A stretch of DNA of 64,000 nt from Rosenbergiella australiborealis. GTDB taxonomy: Bacteria > Pseudomonadota > Gammaproteobacteria > Enterobacterales > Enterobacteriaceae. The notes under the pieces are model-generated. The model saw only the letters and a list, made by a program, of their open reading frames with translations. It made no database searches and was not told the origin of the DNA. The translations under genes were made by a program, and so were the position numbers. How positions within the stretch are numbered: position 1 is the stretch's first letter; each line of letters opens with the position of its first letter. Location of the stretch: contig NZ_JABBFO010000001.1 in NCBI RefSeq assembly GCF_018494035.1, positions 434,001 through 498,000 of the forward strand, given 5' to 3'. Positions 24,044 to 34,027 of this stretch are shown here, one piece after another.

Positions 24044-24145
24044 GATATTACTGAAAATTGGCGGCTGCCGCTTTTTGTGCTAAAGTCTCCAACCGTTTAT
24101 GGGGTATATTCCCATTTGGAAAAGTAATTTTGCGAGATTGATACG

Positions 24146-25063
24146 ATGATCAAACAAAGGACATTAAAACGTATAGTTCAGGCCACTGGTGTCGGTTTAC
24201 ATACCGGTAAGAAAGTGACGCTGAACCTGCGGCCTGCGCCAGCAAATACTGGGGTCATCTATCGCCGCACTGACCTGAATCCACCGGTTGATTTCCCGGC
24301 TGATGCTAAATTTGTGCGCGACACGATGCTTAGTACTTGCCTTATCAACGACCAAGGAATTCGCATTTCTACGGTTGAACATCTTAATTCAGCATTGGCT
24401 GGGTTAGGGATTGATAATATTATTGTTGAAGTCGATGCGCCTGAAATTCCTATTATGGACGGCAGTGCAGCTCCTTTCGTGTACTTACTGATGGATGCTG
24501 GCGTCGAAGAACTCAACAGTGCGAAGAAATTCTTACGTGTTAAACAAGCGGTTCGCGTTGAAGATGGCGATAAATGGGCTGAAGTTAAGCCTTATAACGG
24601 TTTTTCACTCGATTTCACAATAGACTTTAAGCACCCGGCTATTGACTCGAGTTCACAGAACTATCGACTGAATTTTTCAACGGAAGCCTTTATTCGTCAG
24701 ATTAGCCGCGCCCGTACTTTCGGTTTTATGCGCGATATTGAGCAACTACAGTCTCGTGGCCTGTGCCTGGGCGGAAGTCTTGACTGTGCAATCGGACTGG
24801 ATGATTTTAGAGTCTTAAACGAAGAAGGCCTGCGTTTTGATGACGAATTTGTTCGTCACAAGATGTTAGATGCGATTGGCGATTTATTTATGTGCGGCCA
24901 TAACATGATTGGCGCTTTTTCAGCATATAAATCTGGGCATGGTCTTAACAATAAACTACTTCAAGCTGTTTTAGCTAATCAAGAAGCCTTTGAATGGGCA
25001 ACGTTTGAAAGCGAAGCTGAAATTCCACAATCGTTTAGACTGAAAAACTTCGTCCTCGCGTAA
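24146..25063 (+). CDS. lpxC: UDP-3-O-acyl-GlcNAc deacetylase
   Basis: The 305-residue product (same as E. coli) is the zinc deacetylase that commits UDP-3-O-acyl-GlcNAc to lipid A. Zinc ligands are in [10 protein letters not shown] (first histidine) and [15 protein letters not shown] (histidine and aspartate). The catalytic histidine is in [12 protein letters not shown] near the C-terminus. The C-terminal tail [10 protein letters not shown] resembles the E. coli degron (FAPSAVLA) that FtsH reads for turnover. A 102-nt gap separates it from ftsZ and probably holds its own promoter. Confidence 0.98.
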   Translation: MIKQRTLKRIVQATGVGLHTGKKVTLNLRPAPANTGVIYRRTDLNPPVDFPADAKFVRDTMLSTCLINDQGIRISTVEHLNSALAGLGIDNIIVEVDAPEIPIMDGSAAPFVYLLMDAGVEELNSAKKFLRVKQAVRVEDGDKWAEVKPYNGFSLDFTIDFKHPAIDSSSQNYRLNFSTEAFIRQISRARTFGFMRDIEQLQSRGLCLGGSLDCAIGLDDFRVLNEEGLRFDDEFVRHKMLDAIGDLFMCGHNMIGAFSAYKSGHGLNNKLLQAVLANQEAFEWATFESEAEIPQSFRLKNFVLA

Positions 25064-25092
25064 TATTATTAACGGTTTATTCCGTGACTTAA

Positions 25093-25137
25093 GACGGGCC
25101 ATGCTGATTTCTCTCCGTTCAGCTGGCTCGTTTTTAT
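25093..25137 (+). terminator. Terminator after lpxC (end of dcw cluster)
   Basis: An imperfect hairpin pairs ACGGGCCATGCTGA (from 25094) with TCAGCTGGCTCGT (ending 25131). It is followed by a TTTTTATTTG tract. It closes the long dcw transcription unit; secM-secA lie beyond it and need their own promoter in 25138-25314. Confidence 0.7.
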
Positions 25138-25314
25138 TTGTACGAAATCTATGCGGTTAAACGCTTTTTCAGTTGCTCACTGTAATCATTAGTGTGGCAT
25201 GAGTAGATTGATGCTACTATCAACGTTATTCTGTAGGCAGGAAAATCAGGAAAAGACTTCACCTATCCTTAATAACGATAATAGAAGATATTTTTCAATA
25301 TCAATGGATGACTT

Positions 25315-25812
25315 GTGATTGGTTTGATTTCGCGCTGGGGACAACTGGGTAGACGTTATTTGTGGCCGCATCTCTTATTAGGGATTGTTGCGGCAGGATT
25401 AGGTTTACCTTTTACTAGCGGCCTGATAGCCAATACCAACGATGTTGCCGTATCCAACAGACTCTCATTGTCCGCGCAAGCGCAAAACGACAATATTATT
25501 CGATTGCGTGAACTGGTCTCTCGCCCAACTTATATCCATCATTTTTGGCATCAACAAACCTTGCGTGCGGTTATCCGTCACCTTTCTTTCTCACTACCCA
25601 GAACGACGACGGTAGATACTGCTTATACCAAGTTAACGGTAAAAAGCCTGACGGCTCTTTATTCATTAATTGCCTTATTGACGTCAACAGCTGCCATTCA
25701 GTTAAACAGACGTCGTCGTACCCCCCTACAAACAAGACCCTATAATATTTTTTCCACGGGGCATTGGTTAGCTCAAGTTCAAGGTATACGAGCTGGCCCA
25801 CTTCACGGTTAA
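25315..25812 (+). CDS. secM: Secretion monitor / translational arrest peptide SecM
   Basis: SecM is a secreted regulator whose nascent chain stalls the ribosome until pulled by SecA, exposing the secA ribosome binding site. The 165-residue product (E. coli 170) has an N-terminal signal region, RRYLWPHLLLGIVAAGLGLPF. The arrest motif runs from F146 to P162 (FSTGHWLAQVQGIRAGP), keeping the key F, W, GIRAGP residues. The middle of the protein is strongly diverged from E. coli. The start is GTG. Only 62 nt separate it from secA, as required for the mechanism. Confidence 0.93.
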   Translation: MIGLISRWGQLGRRYLWPHLLLGIVAAGLGLPFTSGLIANTNDVAVSNRLSLSAQAQNDNIIRLRELVSRPTYIHHFWHQQTLRAVIRHLSFSLPRTTTVDTAYTKLTVKSLTALYSLIALLTSTAAIQLNRRRRTPLQTRPYNIFSTGHWLAQVQGIRAGPLHG

Positions 25813-25874
25813 AAAATAAAAATAATGTTAGTTAGAACACGTGAAATTGTTGTCAAAATAGAGAATTTATAATC

Positions 25875-28580
25875 ATGGTAATGAAGTTATTAACAAAAAT
25901 ATTTGGTAGTAGTAATGATCGTACCTTACGTCGTATGCGTAAGGTGGTTGATGTTATCAATAAAATGGAACCTGACTACGTTGCGCTGAGTGACGAGCAG
26001 CTGAAAGCAAAGACGACTGAGTTCCGTCAACGCCTTGAAAAAGGCGAAAGCCTCGAAAGCCTTATTCCTGAAGCCTTTGCGACGGTACGCGAAGCAAGTA
26101 AACGTGTTTTCAACATGCGTCATTTTGATGTGCAATTATTAGGCGGCATGGTATTGAATGAACGCTGCATTGCAGAGATGCGTACTGGTGAAGGTAAAAC
26201 CTTAACCGCCACCCTTCCTGCTTATCTTAATGCGTTAAGTGGTAAAGGTGTACATGTCGTCACTGTCAACGACTACTTAGCACAGCGGGATGCTGAAAAT
26301 AACCGTCCATTATTTGAGTTTTTAGGCCTGACAATCGGGATTAACTTACCGGGTATGCAAGCGCCAGAAAAACGTGCAGCTTATGCCGCCGATATCACTT
26401 ATGGGACGAATAACGAATATGGCTTCGATTATCTTCGCGATAATATGGCATTCAGTCCAGAAGAACGCGTTCAGCGAAAACTTCATTACGCCTTAGTCGA
26501 TGAAGTTGACTCCATCTTGATCGATGAAGCGCGTACGCCGTTGATTATCTCTGGACCAGCGGAAGACAGTTCCGAGCTTTATATTCAAGTAAATAAAATT
26601 ATTCCTCATCTAGTCCGCCAAGATAAAGAGGACTCCGATACTTTCCAAGGGGAAGGCGATTTCTCGGTTGACGAAAAAGCCCGTCAAGTGCATCTGACTG
26701 AGCGTGGTTTGGTAAAAATTGAGCAGTTGCTTGTTGCACAACATATCATGGAAGAGGGCGAGTCACTTTACTCACCGACGAACATCATGCTAATGCACCA
26801 TGTAACGGCGGCGCTACGTGCTCATGCGCTTTTTACCCGTGACGTTGACTACATTGTCAAAGATGGTGAAGTGGTTATTGTTGATGAACATACCGGACGT
26901 ACCATGCAAGGGCGCCGCTGGTCAGAAGGGTTGCACCAAGCCGTTGAAGCGAAAGAAGGGGTTGAGATTCAGAATGAAAACCAAACCTTAGCCTCGATCA
27001 CGTTCCAAAACTATTTCCGTATTTATGAAAAATTGGCGGGAATGACCGGTACTGCAGATACAGAAGCCTTTGAGTTTAGCAGTATTTATAAATTGGACAC
27101 GATCGTTGTTCCGACGAACCGTCCGATGGTACGTAAAGATAACGCTGACTTGGTCTATATGACCGAGAAAGAAAAAATCGATGCGATTATTGAAGATATT
27201 AAAGATTGTACTTCTCGTGGACAACCGGTGTTAGTGGGTACGATCTCGATTGAAAAATCAGAAGTCGTCGCCGATGCGTTAGCGCGAGCAGGTATCAAAC
27301 ACAGTGTATTGAATGCGAAATTTCATGCAAGCGAAGCTGATATCATTGCACAAGCCGGTCAACCTGGCGCCGTGACTATCGCGACTAACATGGCTGGCCG
27401 TGGTACGGATATTATGTTAGGTGGTAGCTGGCATGCAGAAGTTGATGCTTTAACTGATCCAACTGAAGCTCAAATCGCTGAAATTAAAGAGGCTTGGCAA
27501 AAACGCCATGATGCGGTACTTGACGCAGGCGGCCTACACATTATCGGTACAGAGCGTCATGAATCACGTCGTATCGATAACCAGCTTCGTGGACGTGCGG
27601 GACGTCAAGGTGATAAAGGATCATCACGTTTCTATCTTTCGATGGAAGATGCTCTGATGCGTATTTTCGCCTCAGATCGCGTGTCGGGTATGATGCGTAA
27701 GCTAGGTATGAAACCTGGAGAAGCCATTGAGCATCCTTGGGTGACTAAAGCGATTGCGAATGCACAACGTAAAGTTGAAAGCCGTAACTTTGATATTCGT
27801 AAACAACTATTAGAATATGATGATGTTGCGAATGATCAACGTAAGGCTATTTATTCACAGCGTAATGAACTGCTCGATGTATCTGATGTGAGCGAAACCA
27901 TTAGTAGTATCCGCGAGGATGTTCTGAGCTCAACGATTAGCCAATTTATCCCACCACAATCGTTAGAAGAAATGTGGGATGTATCAGGTTTAGAAGAACG
28001 TTTACGTACTGACTTCGAGTTGCACTTGCCTATTGCTGAATGGTTGGATAAAGAACCTGAGCTGCATGAAGAAGTGCTACGCGAACGTATTTTGCAACAG
28101 TCGTTGGAACAATATGCTGATAAAGAAGCGGCGGTGGGTGTAGACACTATGCGCAGCTTTGAAAAAGGGATTATGTTGCAAACGCTTGATACGCTATGGA
28201 AAGAGCACCTTGCAGCGATGGATTACCTACGTCAAGGTATCCACTTACGTGGTTATGCGCAAAAAGATCCTAAGCAGGAATATAAACGTGAATCTTTTGC
28301 GATGTTCGCTAATATGCTTGAAGCGCTGAAATACGAAGTTATCAGTACGTTGAGCAAAGTACAAGTACGGATGCCTGAAGAAGTGGAAGCAATGGAACAG
28401 CAGTTTCGTGAAGATGCAGAACGGTTAGCTGAGCAACAACAACTTAGCCATGTCGATGATGAAACCGCTGTTGCTAATGAGCTGGCTAATCAAGTGGGTG
28501 AGCGCAAAGTCGGACGCAACGATCTTTGTCCTTGCGGTTCAGGTAAGAAATTTAAACAATGTCATGGACGCCTAGCATAA
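25875..28580 (+). CDS. secA: Preprotein translocase motor ATPase SecA
   Basis: The 901-residue product (E. coli 901) drives protein export through SecYEG. The first nucleotide-binding fold has the Walker A motif TGEGKT (K108) and [15 protein letters not shown]. The second fold has [10 protein letters not shown] and the arginine-finger region RGRAGRQGD. The C-terminus keeps the zinc-binding, SecB-interacting motif [13 protein letters not shown]. Start M-V-M-K-L-L matches E. coli M-L-I-K-L-L. Expression is expected to be controlled by SecM stalling just upstream. Confidence 0.99.
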   Translation: MVMKLLTKIFGSSNDRTLRRMRKVVDVINKMEPDYVALSDEQLKAKTTEFRQRLEKGESLESLIPEAFATVREASKRVFNMRHFDVQLLGGMVLNERCIAEMRTGEGKTLTATLPAYLNALSGKGVHVVTVNDYLAQRDAENNRPLFEFLGLTIGINLPGMQAPEKRAAYAADITYGTNNEYGFDYLRDNMAFSPEERVQRKLHYALVDEVDSILIDEARTPLIISGPAEDSSELYIQVNKIIPHLVRQDKEDSDTFQGEGDFSVDEKARQVHLTERGLVKIEQLLVAQHIMEEGESLYSPTNIMLMHHVTAALRAHALFTRDVDYIVKDGEVVIVDEHTGRTMQGRRWSEGLHQAVEAKEGVEIQNENQTLASITFQNYFRIYEKLAGMTGTADTEAFEFSSIYKLDTIVVPTNRPMVRKDNADLVYMTEKEKIDAIIEDIKDCTSRGQPVLVGTISIEKSEVVADALARAGIKHSVLNAKFHASEADIIAQAGQPGAVTIATNMAGRGTDIMLGGSWHAEVDALTDPTEAQIAEIKEAWQKRHDAVLDAGGLHIIGTERHESRRIDNQLRGRAGRQGDKGSSRFYLSMEDALMRIFASDRVSGMMRKLGMKPGEAIEHPWVTKAIANAQRKVESRNFDIRKQLLEYDDVANDQRKAIYSQRNELLDVSDVSETISSIREDVLSSTISQFIPPQSLEEMWDVSGLEERLRTDFELHLPIAEWLDKEPELHEEVLRERILQQSLEQYADKEAAVGVDTMRSFEKGIMLQTLDTLWKEHLAAMDYLRQGIHLRGYAQKDPKQEYKRESFAMFANMLEALKYEVISTLSKVQVRMPEEVEAMEQQFREDAERLAEQQQLSHVDDETAVANELANQVGERKVGRNDLCPCGSGKKFKQCHGRLA

Positions 28581-28605
28581 TTTTATCCCGTCATGGCAGA
28601 TAATA

Positions 28606-28638
28606 AGAAAAAGGTTCATGGAAACATGGACCTTTTTA
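28606..28638. terminator. Terminator between secA and mutT
   Basis: An inverted repeat pairs AAAAAGGTTCATG with CATGGACCTTTTT around a GAAA loop, with one internal G:T or bulge. The T-rich 3' arm provides the release tract. It lies 26 nt after secA and 44 nt before mutT. In E. coli mutT is co-transcribed with secA to a degree, so read-through is possible. Confidence 0.7.
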
Positions 28639-28681
28639 CTGTCCGTAATATCACAGTGGTTGTTCAGCGAGGAAGTGAGTA

Positions 28682-29077
28682 ATGAAACATCTCCAAGTTG
28701 CGGTAGGTATTATTCGTAACGATAAAAAAGAAATTTTTCTCACACAACGGGCATCAACGTCGCATATGGCGAACAAGTGGGAATTTCCGGGTGGAAAAAT
28801 CGAAGCTGGCGAGTCAGCGCTAGAGGGATTAACGCGCGAGTTGATGGAGGAGACTGGAATAGTGGTTACCGAGGCGCTAGCGGTCGGAACGGCAAACCAT
28901 ACTTATCAAGAAGTCAGCGTTATCTTGCATTTTTATTTAGTGGAACAGTGGGGTGGAGAACCATGGGGCAAAGAGGGACAGCCTCAGCGCTGGGTCCCCC
29001 AGACTCATTTAAATGCTGATGAGTTCCCACCAGCGAATATTGAAATGGTTGAACGATTAGTAAGAGGAGAACTGTAG
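28682..29077 (+). CDS. mutT: 8-oxo-dGTP diphosphatase MutT
   Basis: This 131-residue Nudix hydrolase cleanses the nucleotide pool of 8-oxo-dGTP, preventing A:T to C:G transversions. The Nudix box begins at residue 38 and fits GX5EX7REUXEEXGU, with REL, EE and G in place. The C-terminal half keeps PWGKEGQPQRW and FPPAN as in E. coli (129-132 residues). A GAGGAAG ribosome binding site precedes ATG. It is convergent with yacG. Confidence 0.97.
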   Translation: MKHLQVAVGIIRNDKKEIFLTQRASTSHMANKWEFPGGKIEAGESALEGLTRELMEETGIVVTEALAVGTANHTYQEVSVILHFYLVEQWGGEPWGKEGQPQRWVPQTHLNADEFPPANIEMVERLVRGEL

Positions 29078-29093
29078 CGAAAGTTATTGAGTT

Positions 29094-29297
29094 CTATGAC
29101 TCAGGGTCTTGTTCGCTCCATGCTTCATGATCGAAATGTGTTGGTTGGCCTGGAATAGATTTTTCTTCAGCGGCCCATTCCCCTAAGTCGATCATTTGGC
29201 AACGTTTAGAGCAAAAAGGACGCCAAGGGCTTAACGCATCCCAAATGACATCTTTTTGACATTGTGGGCAGTTCACTGTGGTAATTTCTGGTTGCAT
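29094..29297 (-). CDS. yacG: DNA gyrase inhibitor YacG (small zinc protein)
   Basis: This 67-residue zinc protein has four cysteines in CPQC (residues 10-13) and CSKRC (29-33). The conserved core [25 protein letters not shown] is nearly identical to E. coli. In E. coli YacG binds GyrB and inhibits gyrase. I chose ATG 29297 because it matches the E. coli N-terminus; a TTG at 29315 would add six residues within zapD. It follows zapD by 8 nt, forming a coaE-zapD-yacG operon. Confidence 0.95.
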   Translation of the reverse strand: MQPEITTVNCPQCQKDVIWDALSPWRPFCSKRCQMIDLGEWAAEEKSIPGQPTHFDHEAWSEQDPES

Positions 29298-29305
29298 AAT
29301 ATCTC

Positions 29306-30049
29306 TTAACAGCAAGCGAGCTGGAACAATAAAGTTTCAGGGACTCTACCATCGTTTTCAAATGGAAAAAAGCGAATCGAAAAACGGGTCTTGTGGCCAG
29401 AGAGTAGCGGATAAATTTCATCGTCACGATTGAGGAATAAACGAACCAAATCTTTATCCTCAGCGGAATGTTGATAAAATCCTTGTTGAGCTTGTACATC
29501 ATGAAGTCGGCTACTTTGCCTGATTAAATGTAAAATCGTCTGCAAACAAAGATGTAACGATGCCAATTCAGAATACCAATGGTCCAGTTGTGCTTGGCGT
29601 TTTTCTACTGGGAGATGCTGCCAAAGATGGAGCGTTGGTGTATCAAAATTACAGTAGCCTCCGGGTATAGACAAACGTTGACGTAGTTGACCGATAAATC
29701 GGTCTTCTTTAAAAGTGCTACCAAATTTGGGTGCAATATTAATTGTTTGACTATGAGTAATCAGCCGGTTGATCAATTCGTGAACGGTTTGGATATCAAT
29801 ACCTGGAACGTTTAACCACTGATTTAATTTCCCCTGTTGTTTTTCAAGTTCTTTAAGTAAATCAGCACGCAGTTCATTACGCTCAAAAATATCAAGAAGT
29901 TCGGTAAGGGTACGTAGGAACAGTAAGCAAGCCTGTGGCGAATCTGTATCTTTTGAAGCCACTAATTGTTGCAGAAGATATTCGACACGTAGCCAGCTAC
30001 GCATTTTTTCATTAAGTGGGTATTCAAAACAGATTGTTGACTGAGTCAT
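29306..30049 (-). CDS. zapD: Cell division protein ZapD
   Basis: The 247-residue product (same as E. coli ZapD/YacF) bundles FtsZ filaments and stabilises the Z-ring. Similarity covers the whole length. Landmarks are [22 protein letters not shown] at the start, [17 protein letters not shown] in the middle and FQLACC at the end. Its start overlaps the coaE stop (ATGA). It is a cytosolic, mostly helical protein with no recognisable catalytic motif. Confidence 0.96.
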   Translation of the reverse strand: MTQSTICFEYPLNEKMRSWLRVEYLLQQLVASKDTDSPQACLLFLRTLTELLDIFERNELRADLLKELEKQQGKLNQWLNVPGIDIQTVHELINRLITHSQTINIAPKFGSTFKEDRFIGQLRQRLSIPGGYCNFDTPTLHLWQHLPVEKRQAQLDHWYSELASLHLCLQTILHLIRQSSRLHDVQAQQGFYQHSAEDKDLVRLFLNRDDEIYPLLSGHKTRFSIRFFPFENDGRVPETLLFQLACC

Positions 30050-30663
30050 AGGTTGCGCCCCTTATATTCCGATGCCAATTGATTATAAGTCAAAATAAGT
30101 TGAGCAACTTTTTCGGCTAAAGCGCTTTGAGGCAAATTATTATCGATAATATCATCGGCGATGGCTAAGCGTTGTTGTCGTGTTGCTTGTGACTGAATAA
30201 TCGCAATGGCTTCTGACTTCGTGATGTGGTCACGTTGACAGACTCGTTCAATTTGCCGATCTTCATCGCTATCGACGACTATCACTCGCTGTGCCAAAGA
30301 GTGAAGGCGATTTTCGACTAAAAGTGGTACGACCCACAAACACCATTCAGCGGAACATTGTGCAATTTTTTGCAGCGTTCTTTGTTGAATTAATGGGTGG
30401 AGTAGCTGATTCAACCATTGTTTATGCTCAGGATCGGAAAAAATAATAGTCCGTAAGTGTTTACGATTTAGGCTGCCATTTTCTAATAAAATCTGATTAC
30501 CGAAGTATGTAGTCATTGCCTGTAACGCTGGCTGTCCAGGTTCAACCACTTCACGCGCAATTACGTCTGCATCAATAATGTCGACCTGATGTTCTGCAAA
30601 AAGATTAGCGACTGTCGATTTACCACTCGCAATGCCACCCGTTAGCGCCACAATATACGTCAT
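30046..30663 (-). CDS. coaE: Dephospho-CoA kinase
   Basis: The 205-residue product (E. coli 206) phosphorylates dephospho-CoA in the last step of coenzyme A synthesis. The P-loop GGIASGKSTVANLF is at residues 9-22, DADVIAREVV provides the acidic substrate site, and a lid region RQQRLAIADDIIDNN closes the C-terminal half. It heads the minus-strand coaE-zapD-yacG operon. In E. coli guaC lies divergently upstream; here only 110 bp separate coaE from hofC and guaC is absent. Confidence 0.97.
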   Translation of the reverse strand: MTYIVALTGGIASGKSTVANLFAEHQVDIIDADVIAREVVEPGQPALQAMTTYFGNQILLENGSLNRKHLRTIIFSDPEHKQWLNQLLHPLIQQRTLQKIAQCSAEWCLWVVPLLVENRLHSLAQRVIVVDSDEDRQIERVCQRDHITKSEAIAIIQSQATRQQRLAIADDIIDNNLPQSALAEKVAQLILTYNQLASEYKGRNL

Positions 30664-30773
30664 CTTTTATCGTCCTAATTTTGTTAATTAGTCTTACTAA
30701 TGCGCTTAATTCCTCAGTTATTGGGTCAGTATGAAGATGATATGCAGGCGTGTAAACCTCGGGTGTAAAGGGA

Positions 30774-31973
30774 TTAACTTAATGCCTCGCCTAGATAAAA
30801 GATAGGGAGATAGAGTGCAATGACGACGCTACCGACTAATCCACCACTGAGTGCCAGTATCACCGGTTCTAGCCCCTGAGTGAAACGTTGTCGCAGGGTA
30901 GTTGCCTGTTGAGAATACCAATTTGCCAACTGAAGAAATGCATTTTCTAATTGCCCAGTTTCTTCTGCTGAACGAATGAGTAGTAAAGATAATGCAGGAT
31001 ACTCCTCATAATGAGCCATTGCTTGAGATAATTTTTCCCCACGATGCAGGGATTCGTAAATAGCTTCAGTACGTTTTTTCCAAAGTGGAGAAGTAAAAAT
31101 TTCAGTGACCAGCTGTAAACCATTAACTAGGGTAAGTCCAGCTTGCTGGGTACTGGCTAGCGTCGAAAAAAATAATGAAAGCTGTCTGCTTTGCCATAAT
31201 CGCCCTAAAACAGGTACTTTCAATAACCGTCGATGACGAGTCAATCTCCATTTAGGGTATCGTTTATCCAAATAGTAGATGGTAGAGAGTAATGGAGCCA
31301 AGATAATGAAAAATAGCGGGGTGTAATGATTTAAAAATTGAGAAGTCGTTAAGAGCCATTGCGTAAATAGAGGGAGCGGTGTATTGAGCGACTGATACAT
31401 AAGTGCGAATTCAGGTAGGATAAAAAGCAGCAGCCCGCTAGTTGTCATTATAAGGAAAAAAAGGGTGATACAAGGATAACGTAAGGCGGCAACCATCTCT
31501 TCGTGCATTATCTGTTGTTGTGTTAAAAGGTTAGAAACTTGTCGGCAGCTGTTAGGAAGATGTCCAGTAAACTCACCCGCACGGATTAATGCTGAAACCG
31601 TTGGCGAGAAAATTTGTGGCCATTGTTCAAGAGCTGTAGACAATTTTTCACCGGCTGAAATTTTTTTAACTAGAAGCTCTATCATTATCCGCCAAGGCAG
31701 AGATGACTGGTTCTCGATTAATAATTCAAGACTGGCGGTTAACGTCAGCCCGGCATTAAGCATGGATTCAAGTTGTTGAAAAAAGATGATGAGCGTTTTC
31801 CGATGCCAAGATGTGAAATAGCGATAATGTATGCGTGTGAGTTGATAGGGAATAATTCCTTCTGCGAGTAAAAGAGCCTCAGCGCGATATCGATAAGGTG
31901 AAAATTGATAGCCTGTACAATATTGTCCATCCATATCAATGCCGTGCCATCGATATAAATTAAGATTCGACAT
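30774..31973 (-). CDS. hofC: Type IV pilus assembly inner-membrane platform protein (PilC/GspF family)
   Basis: The 399-residue product (E. coli HofC 400) shows the duplicated GspF architecture, each half ending in a hydrophobic segment. Segments near residues 170-190 and 215-235 and the C-terminal LALSGGLVGSVVIALYLPIFYLGEAL are clear. It keeps the paired motifs LLIRSAEETGQLE and LIRAGEFTGHLPN typical of the family. It would form the platform for pilin assembly with HofB. It overlaps hofB by 14 nt. Sequence is less conserved than neighbouring housekeeping genes. Confidence 0.9.
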   Translation of the reverse strand: MSNLNLYRWHGIDMDGQYCTGYQFSPYRYRAEALLLAEGIIPYQLTRIHYRYFTSWHRKTLIIFFQQLESMLNAGLTLTASLELLIENQSSLPWRIMIELLVKKISAGEKLSTALEQWPQIFSPTVSALIRAGEFTGHLPNSCRQVSNLLTQQQIMHEEMVAALRYPCITLFFLIMTTSGLLLFILPEFALMYQSLNTPLPLFTQWLLTTSQFLNHYTPLFFIILAPLLSTIYYLDKRYPKWRLTRHRRLLKVPVLGRLWQSRQLSLFFSTLASTQQAGLTLVNGLQLVTEIFTSPLWKKRTEAIYESLHRGEKLSQAMAHYEEYPALSLLLIRSAEETGQLENAFLQLANWYSQQATTLRQRFTQGLEPVILALSGGLVGSVVIALYLPIFYLGEALS

Positions 31974-33351
31974 CCTGTACCCCTATTACTCTTATAATTT
32001 CTTGATATGTTGTTGTTCCTTTGGTCACTGCATCGATGCCTGCCTCGTATAAGTCCTTTATCTTCTTTTCTTTTAAGAGATCTCGTATCTGTTGAGGGGG
32101 GAAATGCTGAATAAGGGCATTTTGGATTACTGCATCTATCGGGAGTAATTCAAACAATGCTACACGACCACTATAACCAGAAAAACAGTGTTGGCACCCT
32201 TTGGCCAGCCAATGTTGAGATGATGGCTGAGACGGACGGAATGCTAACGGCTCAGGAGAGGGAGTACGGCAGCGAGGGCAGAGTCGCCTCACCAAGCGCT
32301 GAGCGATGATAAGTTTTAATGAGCTGGCAAGGAGATACTCAACAATTCCCATTTGAGTCAGCCGGCTTAAGGTATCGACAGTAGAATTAGTATGTAGAGT
32401 ACTAAGAACAAGGTGGCCGGTTTGTGCGGCCTTTATTGCAATATCCGCCGTTGGGTTATCTCGAATTTCACCAATCATGACGATATCAGGGTCTTGGCGT
32501 AGGAGCGCACGTAGGATGAGCGGAAAATCGAGGCCCGCCTTGAGGTTAATTTGTGTTTGGTTAATTCCCGCAAGAACGAGTTCAATCGGATCTTCCACAC
32601 TACAGAGATTACGCTCAGTACTATTCAGCGAGTTGAGCGCACTATACAGAGTGGCGGTTTTACCGCTCCCTGTCGGACCGGTCACAATGATGAGTCCTTG
32701 TGGGTTATTTAATGCTTTTTTAAGCAGATTCAGTTGTTCAGTAGGCATGCCTAAATGATCTAAAGTTAGATCACCTTTAAAGGTTTCAAGCAATCGCAAC
32801 ACTACTTTTTCACCAAACTTTGTCGGTAATGTGGCTAATCGAAAAGAATACTCGATCTCTTGGTGCGTAAAACAGAGTTGGCCATCTTGAGGTCGTCGAT
32901 TTTCTGCGATATCGACACCGGCTAAAAGTTTAAACCGGCTCTCAATCGCGGTTGTTTCATCTAAATTGAGATGTGTATAAGGGTGCAAAACGCCATCGAT
33001 TCTAAAGCGAATTCTTGCTCCTTTCGCGTTAGGTTCAATATGGATGTCGGAGGCTTTTTGTTGCACGGCTTGCAAGAGAATTTTTTGGCAATACGCTACG
33101 GTAGTCAATGGCTCGTCTTCAATAGGATCTAGATAAAACGTGGCTGACCGAGCTGTAGTTAAAGAGTGATATTGTGTCTCTGGTACACTTTCGATATGAA
33201 TTTCTTTCTGACATGAAAAAGTCAGTTGGGCAACCTCTTCAGCTGAAGGGAAAGAGACCACAATGAGATAGATGGCATCATCATCTTCCTTAACAAGGAT
33301 GGCAGGATGCCCATCACAAAATCCTTTTAGAGCCTCGGCTTTTGTACTCAT
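31960..33351 (-). CDS. hofB: Type IV pilus assembly ATPase (PilB/GspE family)
   Basis: The 463-residue product (E. coli HofB 461) should power pilin polymerisation. The N-terminal SDIHIEP segment leads into the ATPase, with Walker A GPTGSGKT (225-232), the atypical Walker B DPDIVMIGEIRD and the His box QTGHLVLSTLHTN. A C-terminal zinc site is suggested by CPRC and CQHC. It overlaps ppdD by 4 nt (ATGA) and hofC by 14 nt, so the three form one operon. Retraction ATPase, peptidase and secretin are not in the window. Confidence 0.93.
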   Translation of the reverse strand: MSTKAEALKGFCDGHPAILVKEDDDAIYLIVVSFPSAEEVAQLTFSCQKEIHIESVPETQYHSLTTARSATFYLDPIEDEPLTTVAYCQKILLQAVQQKASDIHIEPNAKGARIRFRIDGVLHPYTHLNLDETTAIESRFKLLAGVDIAENRRPQDGQLCFTHQEIEYSFRLATLPTKFGEKVVLRLLETFKGDLTLDHLGMPTEQLNLLKKALNNPQGLIIVTGPTGSGKTATLYSALNSLNSTERNLCSVEDPIELVLAGINQTQINLKAGLDFPLILRALLRQDPDIVMIGEIRDNPTADIAIKAAQTGHLVLSTLHTNSTVDTLSRLTQMGIVEYLLASSLKLIIAQRLVRRLCPRCRTPSPEPLAFRPSQPSSQHWLAKGCQHCFSGYSGRVALFELLPIDAVIQNALIQHFPPQQIRDLLKEKKIKDLYEAGIDAVTKGTTTYQEIIRVIGVQDVES

Positions 33352-33788
33352 GGTTTATTTCCTGCATCATCATAACGTAGTTGCTGTTCGCAATTTTCAC
33401 GCAATGTTTGATTTGCTGCTCTACAACGTCTTTGCCAACTGAGTGCACCTTGTTCTGCATTCAGTGTCGGGATTAATTCAGCGCTTAATCCCTTTAGCGT
33501 GTTTGTCCCCTGTGCGCTGATCAGTCCCTGATTAATAGTCAGCTCTGCAATATAACGTGTTGTGCGGGTATGCGGTATTCCCTCTTGTCCGGCGTTACAA
33601 TGGTTGAGTTGTCCTTTTTCCAATGCGCACAGTTCAACGGCGGTTTTATAGGGCTGAAGCACTTGAAGCAAATCGGTCAGTGCCGCTTTTTGTAAATAGC
33701 CTTGGTAGGCCGGTATACCCAGCGAACTTAAAATAGCGATAATTGCAATGACGATCATCAGTTCGATCAATGTAAATCCCTGTTCCAT
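33348..33788 (-). CDS. ppdD: Prepilin peptidase-dependent major pilin
   Basis: This 146-residue type IV pilin (same length as E. coli PpdD) has the class III signal G^FTLIELMIVIAIIAILSSLGIPAYQ, with the glutamate at mature position 5 and a hydrophobic assembly helix. Cysteines in ELCALE and near the C-terminus could form the pilin disulfide. The start is secure, with AGGAGG six nt upstream. The leader is only MEQG and lacks the usual basic residue. nadC, which follows in E. coli, is absent. Confidence 0.93.
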   Translation of the reverse strand: MEQGFTLIELMIVIAIIAILSSLGIPAYQGYLQKAALTDLLQVLQPYKTAVELCALEKGQLNHCNAGQEGIPHTRTTRYIAELTINQGLISAQGTNTLKGLSAELIPTLNAEQGALSWQRRCRAANQTLRENCEQQLRYDDAGNKP

Positions 33789-34027
33789 TCTTATCCTCCT
33801 GAGTAAATATTACTTCAGTAATAAGGGGATAATAGGGTATTAGGAAGTGCTAGAGTCAGGGGGTGCGAGTTATCTCTAAGAAGCAGCATTGATTTTCTAG
33901 AGCACTAATATAAAGCTTGTGAGTTATCCTGAAATAGCTGTGGTAATCTTGTCCGCAAACTGGCTACGACTCAGCCAACCTTAATGACTAAAAGGGCCAC
34001 TTAGACGAGTGGTTAACGATATTGACC

